Shown here piece after piece: positions 16,994-26,304 of a stretch of 60,696 nt of DNA. The notes beneath the pieces were generated by a model, which saw only the letters and a list, made by a program, of their open reading frames with translations, was not told the DNA's origin and searched no databases. The number at the start of each line of letters is the position of its first letter. The stretch's first letter is position 1. The position numbers and the translations under genes are program-made. This DNA comes from Bacillota bacterium. GTDB taxonomy: Bacteria > Bacillota > Bacilli > Alicyclobacillales > SLC66. The DNA lies in contig JAJZEE010000006.1 of NCBI GenBank assembly GCA_021805735.1, positions 1 to 60,696 on the forward strand, given 5' to 3'.

Positions 16994-18733
16994 ATGCGCC
17001 TACTGTACACCGCGTTGCTTGTTCTGAACTTGCTTTTCTTATTGCTTGTCGCGAATCATCCCGTTCGTCACATACGGCTAAATATGCGCCGGTCCGCTAA
17101 ATTGGAACGTTGTCCTCTTAGGACAAAGGTCAACCGATCCATTAAAGCATCGTTGATTGCCATCGCGGCGGTCACCCTTATCGCCAGTTGTACGATTCAC
17201 CCACAAGGTGCGCAGCCAGTTCTTCCCGTGGGGCGCAAAATCGTCGTGATCGTTGTAGACTCCTTGACAAATCAAGCGTTACAACATGCGATCCGATGCC
17301 CAGATTTTCCGGCCTTTCGCTATTTGATCAGACATGGACATTACGTTCCCAATATAATTTCTTCATTCCCATCCATGACGGTTTCTGACGTCAGCACTAT
17401 GTTAACTGGATCATATCCCGAAGATCATCGCATTCCTGGATTGATATGGATTGATGTGAACCGAAGAGAGGTTGTGAATTACGGGAACAATCTCAGACAG
17501 GCTCTGCAACTGGGAGTACGGCCAGTTGTGGAAAATACGCTCTATAATTTGAATCAGACTCACCTCTCGAAAACCGTGCATACGATTTTTGAGGATCTGC
17601 AGGACAACGGATATACGACCGGAGCGATCAATATGCTCGTCTACCGGGGCAGAACCTCGCATCGGTTGTCACCGCCGGTCTATGTTCGTCCGTTGTTGCA
17701 TCGCGCGTCTTATCCCGTTCAGGGACCTGATGTGCTGGTCTTTGGCAAACTCGCTGAGCAAAGTTTCGCTGAAGGGAAAGACGGGATATTTCATCGGTTC
17801 GGTCTTCATGATGACTTTTCCGTTCAGTCTCTTGTCGCCATCATGAAGCAGGGTCAACTGCCTGACTTTACGATGGTGTATTTGCCCGATAATGACAGTT
17901 ATGTCCATAAGTATGGCGTAGGCCAGATGAAAGGTGTTATAAGGGTAGAAAAAAACCTTCGGCGGGTTCTGGGCGCATTCGGGAAGTGGAGCGACACGTT
18001 AGGCCATATTACCCTGATCGTGATGGGGGACAGCGGTGTTACTCCAGTCTTGCCCGCGAAACGGCATCCAACTATTATGTTAAAGGATCTTTTTCAGGGT
18101 TACGCCGTCTATCGATGGGGCAAACCCTTTAATGACAAGGACGATGTCGGTTTTGCGGTCAATTCCAGAATGGCGTATGTGTATATATTCAATCAAAACA
18201 TCCAACATCCAGAGATGATAAGGCGATTAACCACGGATCCACGGATTGATGTCATTGCTTGCTTATACAGGAACGCCGTTTTCGTAACGAATCCAGAAAA
18301 TCGGACGAGCCAGTTCATTTTCTATAAAAACGGGAACACGAAGGATGTCTATGGACAGTCCTGGAAACTGAAGGGAAATATCAGAATACTTGACCTTCGC
18401 ATCGGAGGAGACGGCCGTCTTCAGTACGGGAGATATCCGGACGTGCTGCAGCAGCTATGGAGCGCTTCCCATTCCCATAAAGGAAGGTATCTCATCGTGA
18501 CAGCCAAAAAAGGGTATCAATTTGGCGACGACCAGTCACCAGAACACGATGGCGGTGCGCAACAGGGGTCCCTTCTCAAAGAAGACGTTCTGGCGCCGAT
18601 CATTATCGTCGGCGCCAGACAGGCTCCCCAGAGTTTAAGTCGCTTTGTCGATTTAAAAGCGTACTTTGTTTCACTTGTCAAATCACAGGTGTCCAGGGAT
18701 AAATCAAGGCAGCCACGCACTTCTTTAGACTAG
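16994..18733 (+). CDS. Membrane-anchored type I phosphodiesterase/alkaline phosphatase-like protein
   Basis: Protein of 579 aa from this start. Two hydrophobic N-terminal segments are present: LLYTALLVLNLLFLLLVA and, about 45 residues on, ASLIAIAAVTLIASC, which resembles a lipobox. It is therefore extracytoplasmic and anchored. The catalytic domain follows: VVIVVDSLTNQAL (metal Asp), SSFPSMTVSDVSTMLTG (nucleophile region), VYLPDNDSYVHKYG, VMGDSGVTPV and a late PEHDGGAQQGSL histidine. The usual GDHG motif reads GDSG, so one metal ligand may differ. GAGGGGTG precedes the chosen ATG at about 11 nt; a later Met, 30 residues on, would turn the second segment into a lipoprotein signal. Substrate unknown. 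Confidence 0.75.
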   Translation: MRLLYTALLVLNLLFLLLVANHPVRHIRLNMRRSAKLERCPLRTKVNRSIKASLIAIAAVTLIASCTIHPQGAQPVLPVGRKIVVIVVDSLTNQALQHAIRCPDFPAFRYLIRHGHYVPNIISSFPSMTVSDVSTMLTGSYPEDHRIPGLIWIDVNRREVVNYGNNLRQALQLGVRPVVENTLYNLNQTHLSKTVHTIFEDLQDNGYTTGAINMLVYRGRTSHRLSPPVYVRPLLHRASYPVQGPDVLVFGKLAEQSFAEGKDGIFHRFGLHDDFSVQSLVAIMKQGQLPDFTMVYLPDNDSYVHKYGVGQMKGVIRVEKNLRRVLGAFGKWSDTLGHITLIVMGDSGVTPVLPAKRHPTIMLKDLFQGYAVYRWGKPFNDKDDVGFAVNSRMAYVYIFNQNIQHPEMIRRLTTDPRIDVIACLYRNAVFVTNPENRTSQFIFYKNGNTKDVYGQSWKLKGNIRILDLRIGGDGRLQYGRYPDVLQQLWSASHSHKGRYLIVTAKKGYQFGDDQSPEHDGGAQQGSLLKEDVLAPIIIVGARQAPQSLSRFVDLKAYFVSLVKSQVSRDKSRQPRTSLD

Positions 18734-18807
18734 ACTCTAATGGAGCTGACGCGTCACCATCAGTGGAATGAAAAAGGCGCCGCGAGGTTTTTCACGGATT
18801 CAAGGCC

Positions 18808-18898
18808 CGCTCGGGGAGGAGTCATATATTGCGCCCGTCGCGAGTTTAGCGACAGCGGTGTCTGAGCAGGGGCGCAATATATGACTCCGACCGGCAGG
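18808..18898 (+). ncRNA. Variable-stem hairpin family, member B
   Basis: Perfect 19-bp arms (18818-18836 and 18870-18888) enclose a 33-nt loop that contains GCGAGTTTAGCG and GTGTCTGAG. Borders are CGCTCG and GGCAGG. The stem shares no sequence with members A or C. It lies between two convergent genes, ten bases before member C and in the same orientation. Confidence 0.7.
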
Positions 18899-18908
18899 AA
18901 CATTTACC

Positions 18909-18996
18909 CGCTTGGCCGAAATCGTATGCTGTGCCGAGGCGAGTTCAGCGCAGCCGTGTTTGAGAAGCGGCGCAGCATACGATTTCGGCGGGCAGA
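18909..18996 (+). ncRNA. Variable-stem hairpin family, member C
   Basis: Arms of 20 nt (18916-18935 and 18969-18988) pair completely if one G-U pair is allowed. That pair is possible only for the plus-strand transcript; the minus strand would have an A-C mismatch. The 33-nt loop contains GGCGAGTTCAGCGC and GTGTTTGAG, aligning with member B with one indel. Borders are CGCTTG and GGCAGA. Confidence 0.7.
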
Positions 18997-19018
18997 GACG
19001 ATCGATTTTCCGGGATTA

Positions 19019-20857
19019 TCAAGCGATTATGACCTGACTTTCAATGTTCCACATAGTTCGATAGATCCCGTTCTGGGCAAGCAAAACATCATGGGCGCCC
19101 CGCTCCACGATGCGCCCCTCTTGCATAACGACAATCTCGTCCATTTTCGCAAGACCAACCAAGCGATGGGTGATCAGGAGCAGCGATCGGCTGCGGGCTG
19201 CGTCCAGTATAGCGGACATGACCTTTTGTTCCGTGACGGCGTCAAGTCCATTTGTCGGTTCATCCAGTATAAGCACAGGCGACGATTGAAGAAACACCCG
19301 GGCCAACGCAATTCGCTGTCGCTCGCCCCCGGAGAGAGCGGCGCCTTGCTCCCCCACGAGAGTCTCATAGCCTTCGGGCAGTCGGGCGATCATCTCGCTC
19401 AATTGCGCCAATGCGATGGCCTGTTCGAGTTCGGAATGAGTCGCATCCGGTTTCGCGATTCGCAGGTTCTCAAGGACCGTGGTGTGAAACAGGTACGGTT
19501 GCTGGGGAACCGCCGAAATCAGGGCCCGCACCGCCTCTGCGTTGTAGGCGCGCAGTTCGCCGTCGCCAAACAGGATGGATCCTTCGTACTCCCACAGGCG
19601 CAGCAATAGGCTAGCAATGGTGCTCTTGCCCGATCCGGACGCACCCACAATCGCGAGATGCTTGCCGTATGGAAGATCGAACGAGACGCCGCGCACCACC
19701 TCCCGGGCTGACTCCTGATACCGGAACCGCAAGTTTCGCACCAATAGGTTATAGTGTGCCGGCATGGGATGACATGCCGCATCTGACGCGCCAGGTTCGT
19801 TCGGCAAGTCTGTATCGTCGGGCAAGCTGTTCTCGCCGTCCACACTCGTCATCGTGACATGCCTGTGCCTATCTTCGCGCCAGACTGGATCGCGCACGAC
19901 TGCTTGCCTGGCCGCCAGTGCCGACACCCGTCGGGCGGCCTCCATGGTCTGCCCCAGGGATTGAAACGCTGCCGGCAATGGCCCAACCGCTTCGAAGCTG
20001 GCGAGTGCGGTGAGGACGAGCGCCGTCATCGTCACACCGCTTAAATGCCCCGTGTGAACAAGCGGGATCGCCATGACCAGCACAGCCAAAGCTGCGAAGT
20101 TTTGCACCCACGCGGATAACCCCACGCTGACGCCGCTGACCTGACTCAGCCGAATCTGTTGCCAAGACAGCTGAGCCTGACTCGCTTCGAGTCTGGCGAA
20201 AGCATCATCCATCCGATTAAAGGAAACCACCTCGGTCATTCCCTCGACGACATCAAGCAGCTCAGTGTACATTTGTCCGCGACTTTGAATAACACCCTCG
20301 TTGTCACGTTGACTTAAGCGATGAGTCCAGAAGGGAACGACCACACCCGCGAACAACAGCAGCCCAAGCAAAACAAGGGCAATAGGCAAGTTGAAATGGG
20401 CAACCATGACATACACTAACGCGAGGATCAAAACGCCAACCAGCGGAGGCGCAACTACGCGCAGGTACAAATTTTGCAAGGTATCTACATCACCAGTCAG
20501 AGTGGTCAGAACCTCCCCGCTTTGAGTGTTTTGCAGCGCCGCGGGCGCAACGGGTTCGATTTTTTCATACAGCCACACGCGAAGCCTCGTGAGCATGCGA
20601 AACGTGAGGTCATGGGACACGTATCGTTCCACGTAACGAAAGACCGCCCGTGACAGTCCGAAAAATCGGACTCCAACAATCGGAACCCACAGCAATAAAA
20701 TGGTGGATGGATGCAATGCGGCTTTCGCAATTAGATACCCCGAAGTGAACATGAGACCGGTGCCCGCTGCAATAGTGGAAAATCCGAGCAAAACAGACAA
20801 CGCCATGCGAAACTTGAATGGGCTAAAGAAACGCCACAGTTGACCGATAATTTTCAT
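19019..20857 (-). CDS. cydC: Thiol reductant ABC exporter subunit CydC
   Basis: ABC half-transporter of 612 aa. Six membrane helices occupy about 1-300, followed by an ATPase domain with Walker A GASGSGKST (about 405), signature LSGGERQRIALAR (about 510) and Walker B VLILDEPTNG. With CydD it exports glutathione/cysteine-type thiols needed for cytochrome bd assembly. A polar insert of about 40 residues (ENSLPDDTDLPNEPG) separates the two domains. Its ATG overlaps the cydD stop as ATGA. It ends the cydABDC operon. Confidence 0.93.
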   Translation of the reverse strand: MKIIGQLWRFFSPFKFRMALSVLLGFSTIAAGTGLMFTSGYLIAKAALHPSTILLLWVPIVGVRFFGLSRAVFRYVERYVSHDLTFRMLTRLRVWLYEKIEPVAPAALQNTQSGEVLTTLTGDVDTLQNLYLRVVAPPLVGVLILALVYVMVAHFNLPIALVLLGLLLFAGVVVPFWTHRLSQRDNEGVIQSRGQMYTELLDVVEGMTEVVSFNRMDDAFARLEASQAQLSWQQIRLSQVSGVSVGLSAWVQNFAALAVLVMAIPLVHTGHLSGVTMTALVLTALASFEAVGPLPAAFQSLGQTMEAARRVSALAARQAVVRDPVWREDRHRHVTMTSVDGENSLPDDTDLPNEPGASDAACHPMPAHYNLLVRNLRFRYQESAREVVRGVSFDLPYGKHLAIVGASGSGKSTIASLLLRLWEYEGSILFGDGELRAYNAEAVRALISAVPQQPYLFHTTVLENLRIAKPDATHSELEQAIALAQLSEMIARLPEGYETLVGEQGAALSGGERQRIALARVFLQSSPVLILDEPTNGLDAVTEQKVMSAILDAARSRSLLLITHRLVGLAKMDEIVVMQEGRIVERGAHDVLLAQNGIYRTMWNIESQVIIA

Positions 20858-22608
20858 ATCCGGGCGCCTCCGCCCTGCGCAACTTCCACCCCGGTGTAGG
20901 CTGTAAACAGGCGTTGGTACAAGGGGTGTGCGCGCAGCAGATCAACGTGCCGACCCTGCCCAACGATACGCCCTCCATCCAGCACAAGAATCCTGTCTGC
21001 ACTGATGATCGTGGGAAGTCGGTGCGCCACAATGAGTGCAGTCCGTGACTGTAACAGGAGCTCCAACGCAGTTCGGATACCCAGTTCACTTTCTGGGTCA
21101 AGGTGCGCAGTCGGTTCATCCAGGATCAATATGGGGCTGTTCTTCAGAAATGCCCGTGCCATCGCGATTCGTTGCGCCTGTCCGCCGCTCAGACCCGCGC
21201 CGCCTTCGCCAACGACCGTATTGAGACCCTGCGGCAATTCTCGGATGAATGCCTCTGCGTCGGCTAAACGACAGGCTGCCTCCATGTCCGCTGTCGAACA
21301 TGTCGGTCTCGCCAATCGAAGATTATCCGCAATCGTTCCGTGTAACAAGTGGGTGGTTTGTGGCACATAGGCCACCTGATCCCGCCACCAGGACATCGAG
21401 AGATTGTCGAAAGCAACCCCGTTCAGGCTAAGCCGACCCGATTGTGGTTGCAAGAATCCGAGCACGAGATCAATGACGGTCGATTTCCCGGCGCCGCTGG
21501 GCCCCACAATGGCGACTGTTTCACCAGGCGCAATGCGAAAGGATGCATCGGTCAAGGCATTTGTTCTTGATCGAAGATAGCGGAACGTGACATTGGTAAA
21601 CTCAATCGATAGTGGAACGCCTGTCAGAACCTCCCCTTCAGGTTTGTCTTCCAGGCCGAGAGGCTGTATTCCCAGAATGTCCAGGATTCGGTTCGCTGCG
21701 GTGACACCATTTATGCTGGCGTGAAACTGTGCGCCGAGTGCGCGAATGGGGGCATAGAACTCCGGCGCCAGCAGCAGCACCACGAGGCCGTCTACGAAGG
21801 AAAGGTGTCCTGACAAGAGGCGAAGGCCAATGCCAACCGCAACCATGGCCGTTCCGAGCGTTGCCATCAGTTCAAGCGCGAACGACGACAGGAACGCCAC
21901 ACGTAAGACGCCCATAGTCGTTTTTCGATAGTCATCGCTGATACGGGCAATCACAGCGACTTGCGCCCGACTGCGATTGAATACCTTTAACGTGGTCAAC
22001 CCGCGCAACACGTCAAAAAAATGTGCACTCAGGACACTCATGGTCTTCCACTGCCTATCAGTGACAGACTGTGCAGTCTTGCCAATTAGAATCATGAATA
22101 GCACGATGATCGGCGCCGTAACTGTGAAGATGACGCCAGAGAGCAGATCCCTGCCAAAAGTCACCACCAAAATGGCAAGTGGAACCAGGGTGGATAACGA
22201 GATCTGCGGCAGATACCGAGCCAAATACGGTTCTAATTGCTCCACCCCTTCAAACGCGGTGTTGACCAGCTCCCCGCTTTGCTCTTGTCTCAAGAAGGCG
22301 GGTCCAAGGCGAAACAGATGCCGGACGAGCCGCAACCGCAGTTCTGCCTTGATCCGAATGGCCAGGCGCAGAGCTGTAATTTCGCTTGACCATCCCAGTA
22401 GTCCGCGCAAGACCACCAGGATGAAAAGGGCAACCAGGAATGGCCAGACTGCGACCGTACCCTGTTTGCCCAGAAACACCGCATTCACCACCCGTGCGAG
22501 GAGAATCGCCTGCCCTATAATCAGAAAGCCGGCAGCCAGGCCCAGCGCCACGGTCAGAACAAGCAAATGACGAACTGACCTCACTTCCCGCACCAGCCGA
22601 CGATCCAT
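20854..22608 (-). CDS. cydD: Thiol reductant ABC exporter subunit CydD
   Basis: ABC half-transporter of 584 aa with an N-terminal membrane domain and an ATPase domain: Walker A GPSGAGKST, Q-loop region VAYVPQTTHLLHGT, signature LSGGQAQRIAMAR and Walker B ILILDEPTAHLDPES. The ATG at 22608 lies one base after the cydB stop and is preferred; the frame stays open upstream only inside cydB. It forms a heterodimer with CydC for periplasmic-side redox control and haem assembly of cytochrome bd. Confidence 0.93.
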   Translation of the reverse strand: MDRRLVREVRSVRHLLVLTVALGLAAGFLIIGQAILLARVVNAVFLGKQGTVAVWPFLVALFILVVLRGLLGWSSEITALRLAIRIKAELRLRLVRHLFRLGPAFLRQEQSGELVNTAFEGVEQLEPYLARYLPQISLSTLVPLAILVVTFGRDLLSGVIFTVTAPIIVLFMILIGKTAQSVTDRQWKTMSVLSAHFFDVLRGLTTLKVFNRSRAQVAVIARISDDYRKTTMGVLRVAFLSSFALELMATLGTAMVAVGIGLRLLSGHLSFVDGLVVLLLAPEFYAPIRALGAQFHASINGVTAANRILDILGIQPLGLEDKPEGEVLTGVPLSIEFTNVTFRYLRSRTNALTDASFRIAPGETVAIVGPSGAGKSTVIDLVLGFLQPQSGRLSLNGVAFDNLSMSWWRDQVAYVPQTTHLLHGTIADNLRLARPTCSTADMEAACRLADAEAFIRELPQGLNTVVGEGGAGLSGGQAQRIAMARAFLKNSPILILDEPTAHLDPESELGIRTALELLLQSRTALIVAHRLPTIISADRILVLDGGRIVGQGRHVDLLRAHPLYQRLFTAYTGVEVAQGGGARI

Positions 22609-22609
22609 A

Positions 22610-23623
22610 CTAATAATCCAGGTGGTCCGCAGGTTTGACGCGTTGCCGAAAAACCCAGTAATTCCACAACTGGTAGGCAAGAACGAACGGAATGACCGTT
22701 AAGGCAATGATCGTCATGACCTGCAGAGAGTAATGGTTGGAAGCCGCGTTATAGATGGTGAGGCTCCAGTTCGGGTTTAGAGAACTGATCATGACCCGTG
22801 GAAACAAACCGAGAAACACCGTTAAGGTCGACAGAATGATGGTGACGCCCGTCATCCCAAACGCCCATCCGAGGTGCCTTGAACGGGTGAGAAAGCGTAC
22901 GGAGATAAGTGCAATCCCGGCAGCTACTGGCACCGGACCGGGATCAATCCCTTTCTTCGTGAACATATCCGTCCAGAGGTAACTGAGAACCAAAAACACG
23001 AATAACAGCACCGTGGTTAGACCACCGATGCGAAGCGCAGCGGCCCGTGCCCGCTCGCGCAGAACCCCTTCCGTTTTGATGGTCAGGAACAATGCTCCAT
23101 GAAGAACGAACAATAGGACGGTTGCAACGCCCGCAACGACCGAATACACGTTAATCAAGTTCCAGAAGCCGCCCACATAGTTCATTCTAGCGTCGATGGG
23201 AACGCCTCTCATGATGTTGGCGAGGGCTACCCCCCACAACAGAGGCGGCAACAGACTGCCAAAAAAGATGACCCAGTCCCAGGTTCGTCGCCAGGTTGAA
23301 TTGTCGACCTTACTGCGGAACTCAAAGGCTACGCCTCGACCAATCAGCGCCAGGAGCATCAAAAACAGCGCAAGGTAAAATCCGCTAAACAGTGTGGCGT
23401 ACCAGTTGGGAAAAGCCGCAAACATCGCACCGCCCGCAGTGAGCAACCACACCTCATTGGCATCCCAAAACGGCCCGATACTGTTTATCACAATACGTCT
23501 CTCGACATCCTTGCGACCGAGGAACGGCAGCAACATCCCGACGCCGAAGTCAAATCCTTCAAGGAAGAAGAACCCCATGAAAAGGACGACAATCAAGGCA
23601 AACCACAGAATGTTCAGGTTCAT
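22610..23623 (-). CDS. cydB: Cytochrome bd quinol oxidase subunit II
   Basis: Integral membrane protein of 337 aa with about eight to nine hydrophobic segments. Typical features are LEGFDFGVGMLLPFLGR near the N-terminus, GPFWDANEVWLLTAGGAMFAA with the conserved Trp-Asp region, and RGVAFEFR. It forms the structural partner of CydA in the oxygen-reducing bd oxidase. It follows cydA by 22 bp with a GGAGG site and leads directly into cydD. Confidence 0.95.
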   Translation of the reverse strand: MNLNILWFALIVVLFMGFFFLEGFDFGVGMLLPFLGRKDVERRIVINSIGPFWDANEVWLLTAGGAMFAAFPNWYATLFSGFYLALFLMLLALIGRGVAFEFRSKVDNSTWRRTWDWVIFFGSLLPPLLWGVALANIMRGVPIDARMNYVGGFWNLINVYSVVAGVATVLLFVLHGALFLTIKTEGVLRERARAAALRIGGLTTVLLFVFLVLSYLWTDMFTKKGIDPGPVPVAAGIALISVRFLTRSRHLGWAFGMTGVTIILSTLTVFLGLFPRVMISSLNPNWSLTIYNAASNHYSLQVMTIIALTVIPFVLAYQLWNYWVFRQRVKPADHLDY

Positions 23624-23645
23624 CCACAGGACCTCCTCTCGTGCG

Positions 23646-25031
23646 TCACAGGTTAGGTTTCGTTACCATAGATTCCGTAGACAAAACGTGCTGCTCTGCA
23701 TCCGGGTGTTGCTTCAGAAACTTGATCAGCAGGAACGCATCCACAACCGCAAGTACGCCGTAGACTGCGGAAAAACCAATGAACGTGGTGAGAACCGACG
23801 CGGCCGACACCGTCGGGGAGACCCCAGTCTGAGTTCTGAGCAGACCATACACGGCCCATGGTTGTCGTCCCATCTCTGTCATAATCCAGCCCATTATGTT
23901 TGCTATTAACGGAAGCGAGACGGCCCAGATCAACGACTTGAGGAACCACTTCCTGTTTAATAGACGATCCTTCCAGGAGACGTAGAATCCGTATAAGGCA
24001 AGCAGTATCATCAGCACGCCTGCCAAAACCATGATCCGAAAGCTCCAGAAGGTGGTTCGTACAGGCGGAATGTAGTTCCCGGAACCGTACTGCTTTTCAT
24101 ACTGCGCCTGCAACTGGTTGATACCCTCAACTTTGCCCGAGAGGTGATTGTAAGCGAGAACACTCAGAGCATACGGAATCTTAATCGAAAACGAGTTCCG
24201 GTGCTGTGCCGGGTTGATGTCCGCCATAACGGTCCAGGGCGCGTGCTCTGGGCTCGTGTTCCAAAGAGCCTCTGAAGCCGCCATTTTCATGGGCTGTACC
24301 GTCATCAGATGCTGCGCCTGTTCATGTCCGAGCACCGCAACCAGGATGCTCGACACGACGGCCAGAGAGATGCCAAGGTGGAAGGAGCGCTTAAATATCT
24401 CGGTTGAGTTCCGCCGCAAAAGGTGATACGCGCTGACACCCGTAACAAAGAACGCGCCCGTAGACAGAGCGCCAAGCCAAACGTGCGGAAATTCGAGCCA
24501 CAATTGCGGGTTGGCAATCAGGGCAAAGAAGTTCGACATTTCCGCGTGCCCATGGCGAAGCGTGTATCCCACGGGCTCTTGCATAAATGCGTTCGCGGTC
24601 AGAATCCAGAAGGCAGACAATGTCGTGCCGATCGCCACCAACCAAATGGTGAGCAGATGGACCCTGGGGGAAAGCTTCTCCCAACCGAACAACCATATGC
24701 CAAGGAATGTCGATTCTAAAAAAAAGGCCACCAGAGCTTCAACTGCCAGGGGAGCTCCAAACACGTCTCCTACAAAACGAGAGTAACTTGACCAGTTCAT
24801 CCCGAACTGAAACTCCTGAATGATGCCGGTAACTACACCAACGGCGAAGTTGATGAGGAAGAGCTTTCCCCAGAACTTGGCCATTTTTTTGTATGCGTCG
24901 TTTCCTCTCATCACGTAGACGGTCTCCATGACGGCAATCAGTAAGACCAGGCCGATGGTCAGCGGCACAAAGAAGAAGTGGTAGACCGTGGTGACTCCGA
25001 ATTGTAACCGGGCCAGAAACAGATTACTCAT
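23646..25031 (-). CDS. cydA: Cytochrome bd quinol oxidase subunit I
   Basis: Haem-carrying subunit of 461 aa that oxidises quinol and reduces oxygen to water. Visible ligands are the N-terminal His in TTVYHFFFVPLTIG, the conserved glutamates in AFFLESTFLGIWLFGWEK (about 99-107), His in GHEQAQH (about 186) and the methionine ligand region VQPMKMAASEALW. GWIMTEMGRQPW marks the family near the C-terminus. The quinol loop is the short form common in Bacillota. First gene of the operon. High-affinity oxygen use under low oxygen is its known role. Confidence 0.96.
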   Translation of the reverse strand: MSNLFLARLQFGVTTVYHFFFVPLTIGLVLLIAVMETVYVMRGNDAYKKMAKFWGKLFLINFAVGVVTGIIQEFQFGMNWSSYSRFVGDVFGAPLAVEALVAFFLESTFLGIWLFGWEKLSPRVHLLTIWLVAIGTTLSAFWILTANAFMQEPVGYTLRHGHAEMSNFFALIANPQLWLEFPHVWLGALSTGAFFVTGVSAYHLLRRNSTEIFKRSFHLGISLAVVSSILVAVLGHEQAQHLMTVQPMKMAASEALWNTSPEHAPWTVMADINPAQHRNSFSIKIPYALSVLAYNHLSGKVEGINQLQAQYEKQYGSGNYIPPVRTTFWSFRIMVLAGVLMILLALYGFYVSWKDRLLNRKWFLKSLIWAVSLPLIANIMGWIMTEMGRQPWAVYGLLRTQTGVSPTVSAASVLTTFIGFSAVYGVLAVVDAFLLIKFLKQHPDAEQHVLSTESMVTKPNL

Positions 25032-25142
25032 CGTTCCGCTCCTTTCTGTACAGTAGTCTGTCCATTCTATGCAGGATCATCCTGTCAACCCGCAGTGGAT
25101 GCCACAGAAAAAAAATAAACCCTCTCTGCGTTCAAATATGTC

Positions 25143-25170
25143 TTGATTTACGTCCGAATATTATTATAAT
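25143..25170 (+). promoter_or_regulatory. Promoter of the dipeptidase-alr cluster
   Basis: TTGATT (25143-25148), a 16-bp spacer and a perfect TATAAT (25165-25170) lie about 80 bp before the dipeptidase start. I did not find an equally good promoter for the divergent cyd operon in the same 217-bp gap. Confidence 0.6.
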
Positions 25171-25189
25171 GCATATATATCATTAAGAA

Positions 25190-25203
25190 TTCAATATATT
25201 GAA
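25190..25203. promoter_or_regulatory. 14-bp palindrome, candidate operator
   Basis: TTCAATATATTGAA is a perfect palindrome about 20-33 bp downstream of the -10 of the dipeptidase promoter, a typical position for a repressor roadblock. The XRE-cupin regulator in the same cluster is a possible ligand-responsive partner. Confidence 0.4.
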
Positions 25204-25248
25204 ACTGATCGCTGCTTTGACGTGGTGGACAGAAAGGGTTGAGACAAC

Positions 25249-26304
25249 ATGATAGATTCAACGACCTCCGACATGATTCCCAACTCTTTTGTGTTCGATC
25301 TTCATTCGGATATCGCGACTGACGTCTCTCTACGTCGGGCTCGTGGAGAACGAAAAGTCTTTCAGCGCATCTTCTGTGATCGACTTCGGGCAGGCGGCGT
25401 TCAAGGATTAATCTCCGTCCTATGGGTGGAACCACAGTATCGGCAACGCAGCCCGGAACGCTTGCTCCAACTGCTGGGCAGCCTTCTCTCGGATGTAGAG
25501 GAAAGTTCGGATTGCGTCCAAATCGTCACCGACGCGAAAGCGCTTGCCAACACCATCCGTCAAGGCAAAATCGGATTGTTTCTCGGCGTCGAAGGTATGA
25601 CATTTATTGAGCAATGGCCGCTGCTGGAACTCCCACGTGAATCCGACGAAGGTCTTTATGAACGTTTTCGGCAGCCCTTATCCGTGCTTGGGAAGGCCGG
25701 ATTGCGACATGCAATGTTGACCTGGAACGAGCAGAACCAATTGGCGTCTGGGTCCGATTCAGCAAATGCACCGCGAGTCGTCGCTGAAGGGCTGACCCCG
25801 TTTGGCCGGGAAGTGACGCGCGAACTGCATCGACGGGGCATAGCGATCGATGTATCTCATCTCGACGACACTTCCATTGACGGTGTACTCGAAGAGGTGG
25901 ATGGAACCATCATCGCGTCCCACTCCAATGCGCGGACGCTATGTGAGGTGCCGCGCAATCTTAGTGACCGCCATATTCTCGAAATCGGGCGCCGGGGAGG
26001 TGTTGTCGGAATTAATGCTTATGCAGGTTTCATCGATTCGGTGCGACCGACTTTGGATCGATACATCGACCACATCGTATACGTGGCGGAACGAATTGGC
26101 ATTGACCACGTCGCGTTTGGTTTCGATTTTACGGATTACCTTGAAACGCAGGAATTATGGCATACGGCGGAGCCTGAACAGAGGCTGGAACGTGTGGAGG
26201 ATGTTCCACGGCTCCTTCGACGGCTGACTGAACGGGGATTTTCGAAACAGGAAATAGACAAGCTTTCTTATGTGAACACTCTCCGAGTCATGGGAAAGCT
26301 TTAG
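25249..26304 (+). CDS. Membrane dipeptidase (peptidase M19 family)
   Basis: Zinc dipeptidase of 351 aa from the renal dipeptidase family, which cleaves dipeptides, including those with a C-terminal D-residue. Metal ligands are seen in FDLHSDIATD (His-x-Asp, about 20), LGVEGMTF (bridging Glu, about 110), DVSHLDDTS (about 200) and IIASHSNARTLCEVPRNLSD (about 220-240). No signal peptide is visible, so it is probably cytoplasmic despite its name. The following permease and alanine racemase suggest a role in using D-amino-acid-containing peptides, such as peptidoglycan fragments. Confidence 0.92.
   Translation: MIDSTTSDMIPNSFVFDLHSDIATDVSLRRARGERKVFQRIFCDRLRAGGVQGLISVLWVEPQYRQRSPERLLQLLGSLLSDVEESSDCVQIVTDAKALANTIRQGKIGLFLGVEGMTFIEQWPLLELPRESDEGLYERFRQPLSVLGKAGLRHAMLTWNEQNQLASGSDSANAPRVVAEGLTPFGREVTRELHRRGIAIDVSHLDDTSIDGVLEEVDGTIIASHSNARTLCEVPRNLSDRHILEIGRRGGVVGINAYAGFIDSVRPTLDRYIDHIVYVAERIGIDHVAFGFDFTDYLETQELWHTAEPEQRLERVEDVPRLLRRLTERGFSKQEIDKLSYVNTLRVMGKL

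Noticed and set aside
18808-18996. Reading hairpins B and C as a miniature transposon with terminal repeats
   Set aside because: Inverted repeat sequences differ completely between copies while the inside is conserved, the reverse of a MITE.
7672-18996. Integron attC sites
   Set aside because: The attC core ends (RYYYAAC and GTTRRRY) are absent and no integrase is seen.
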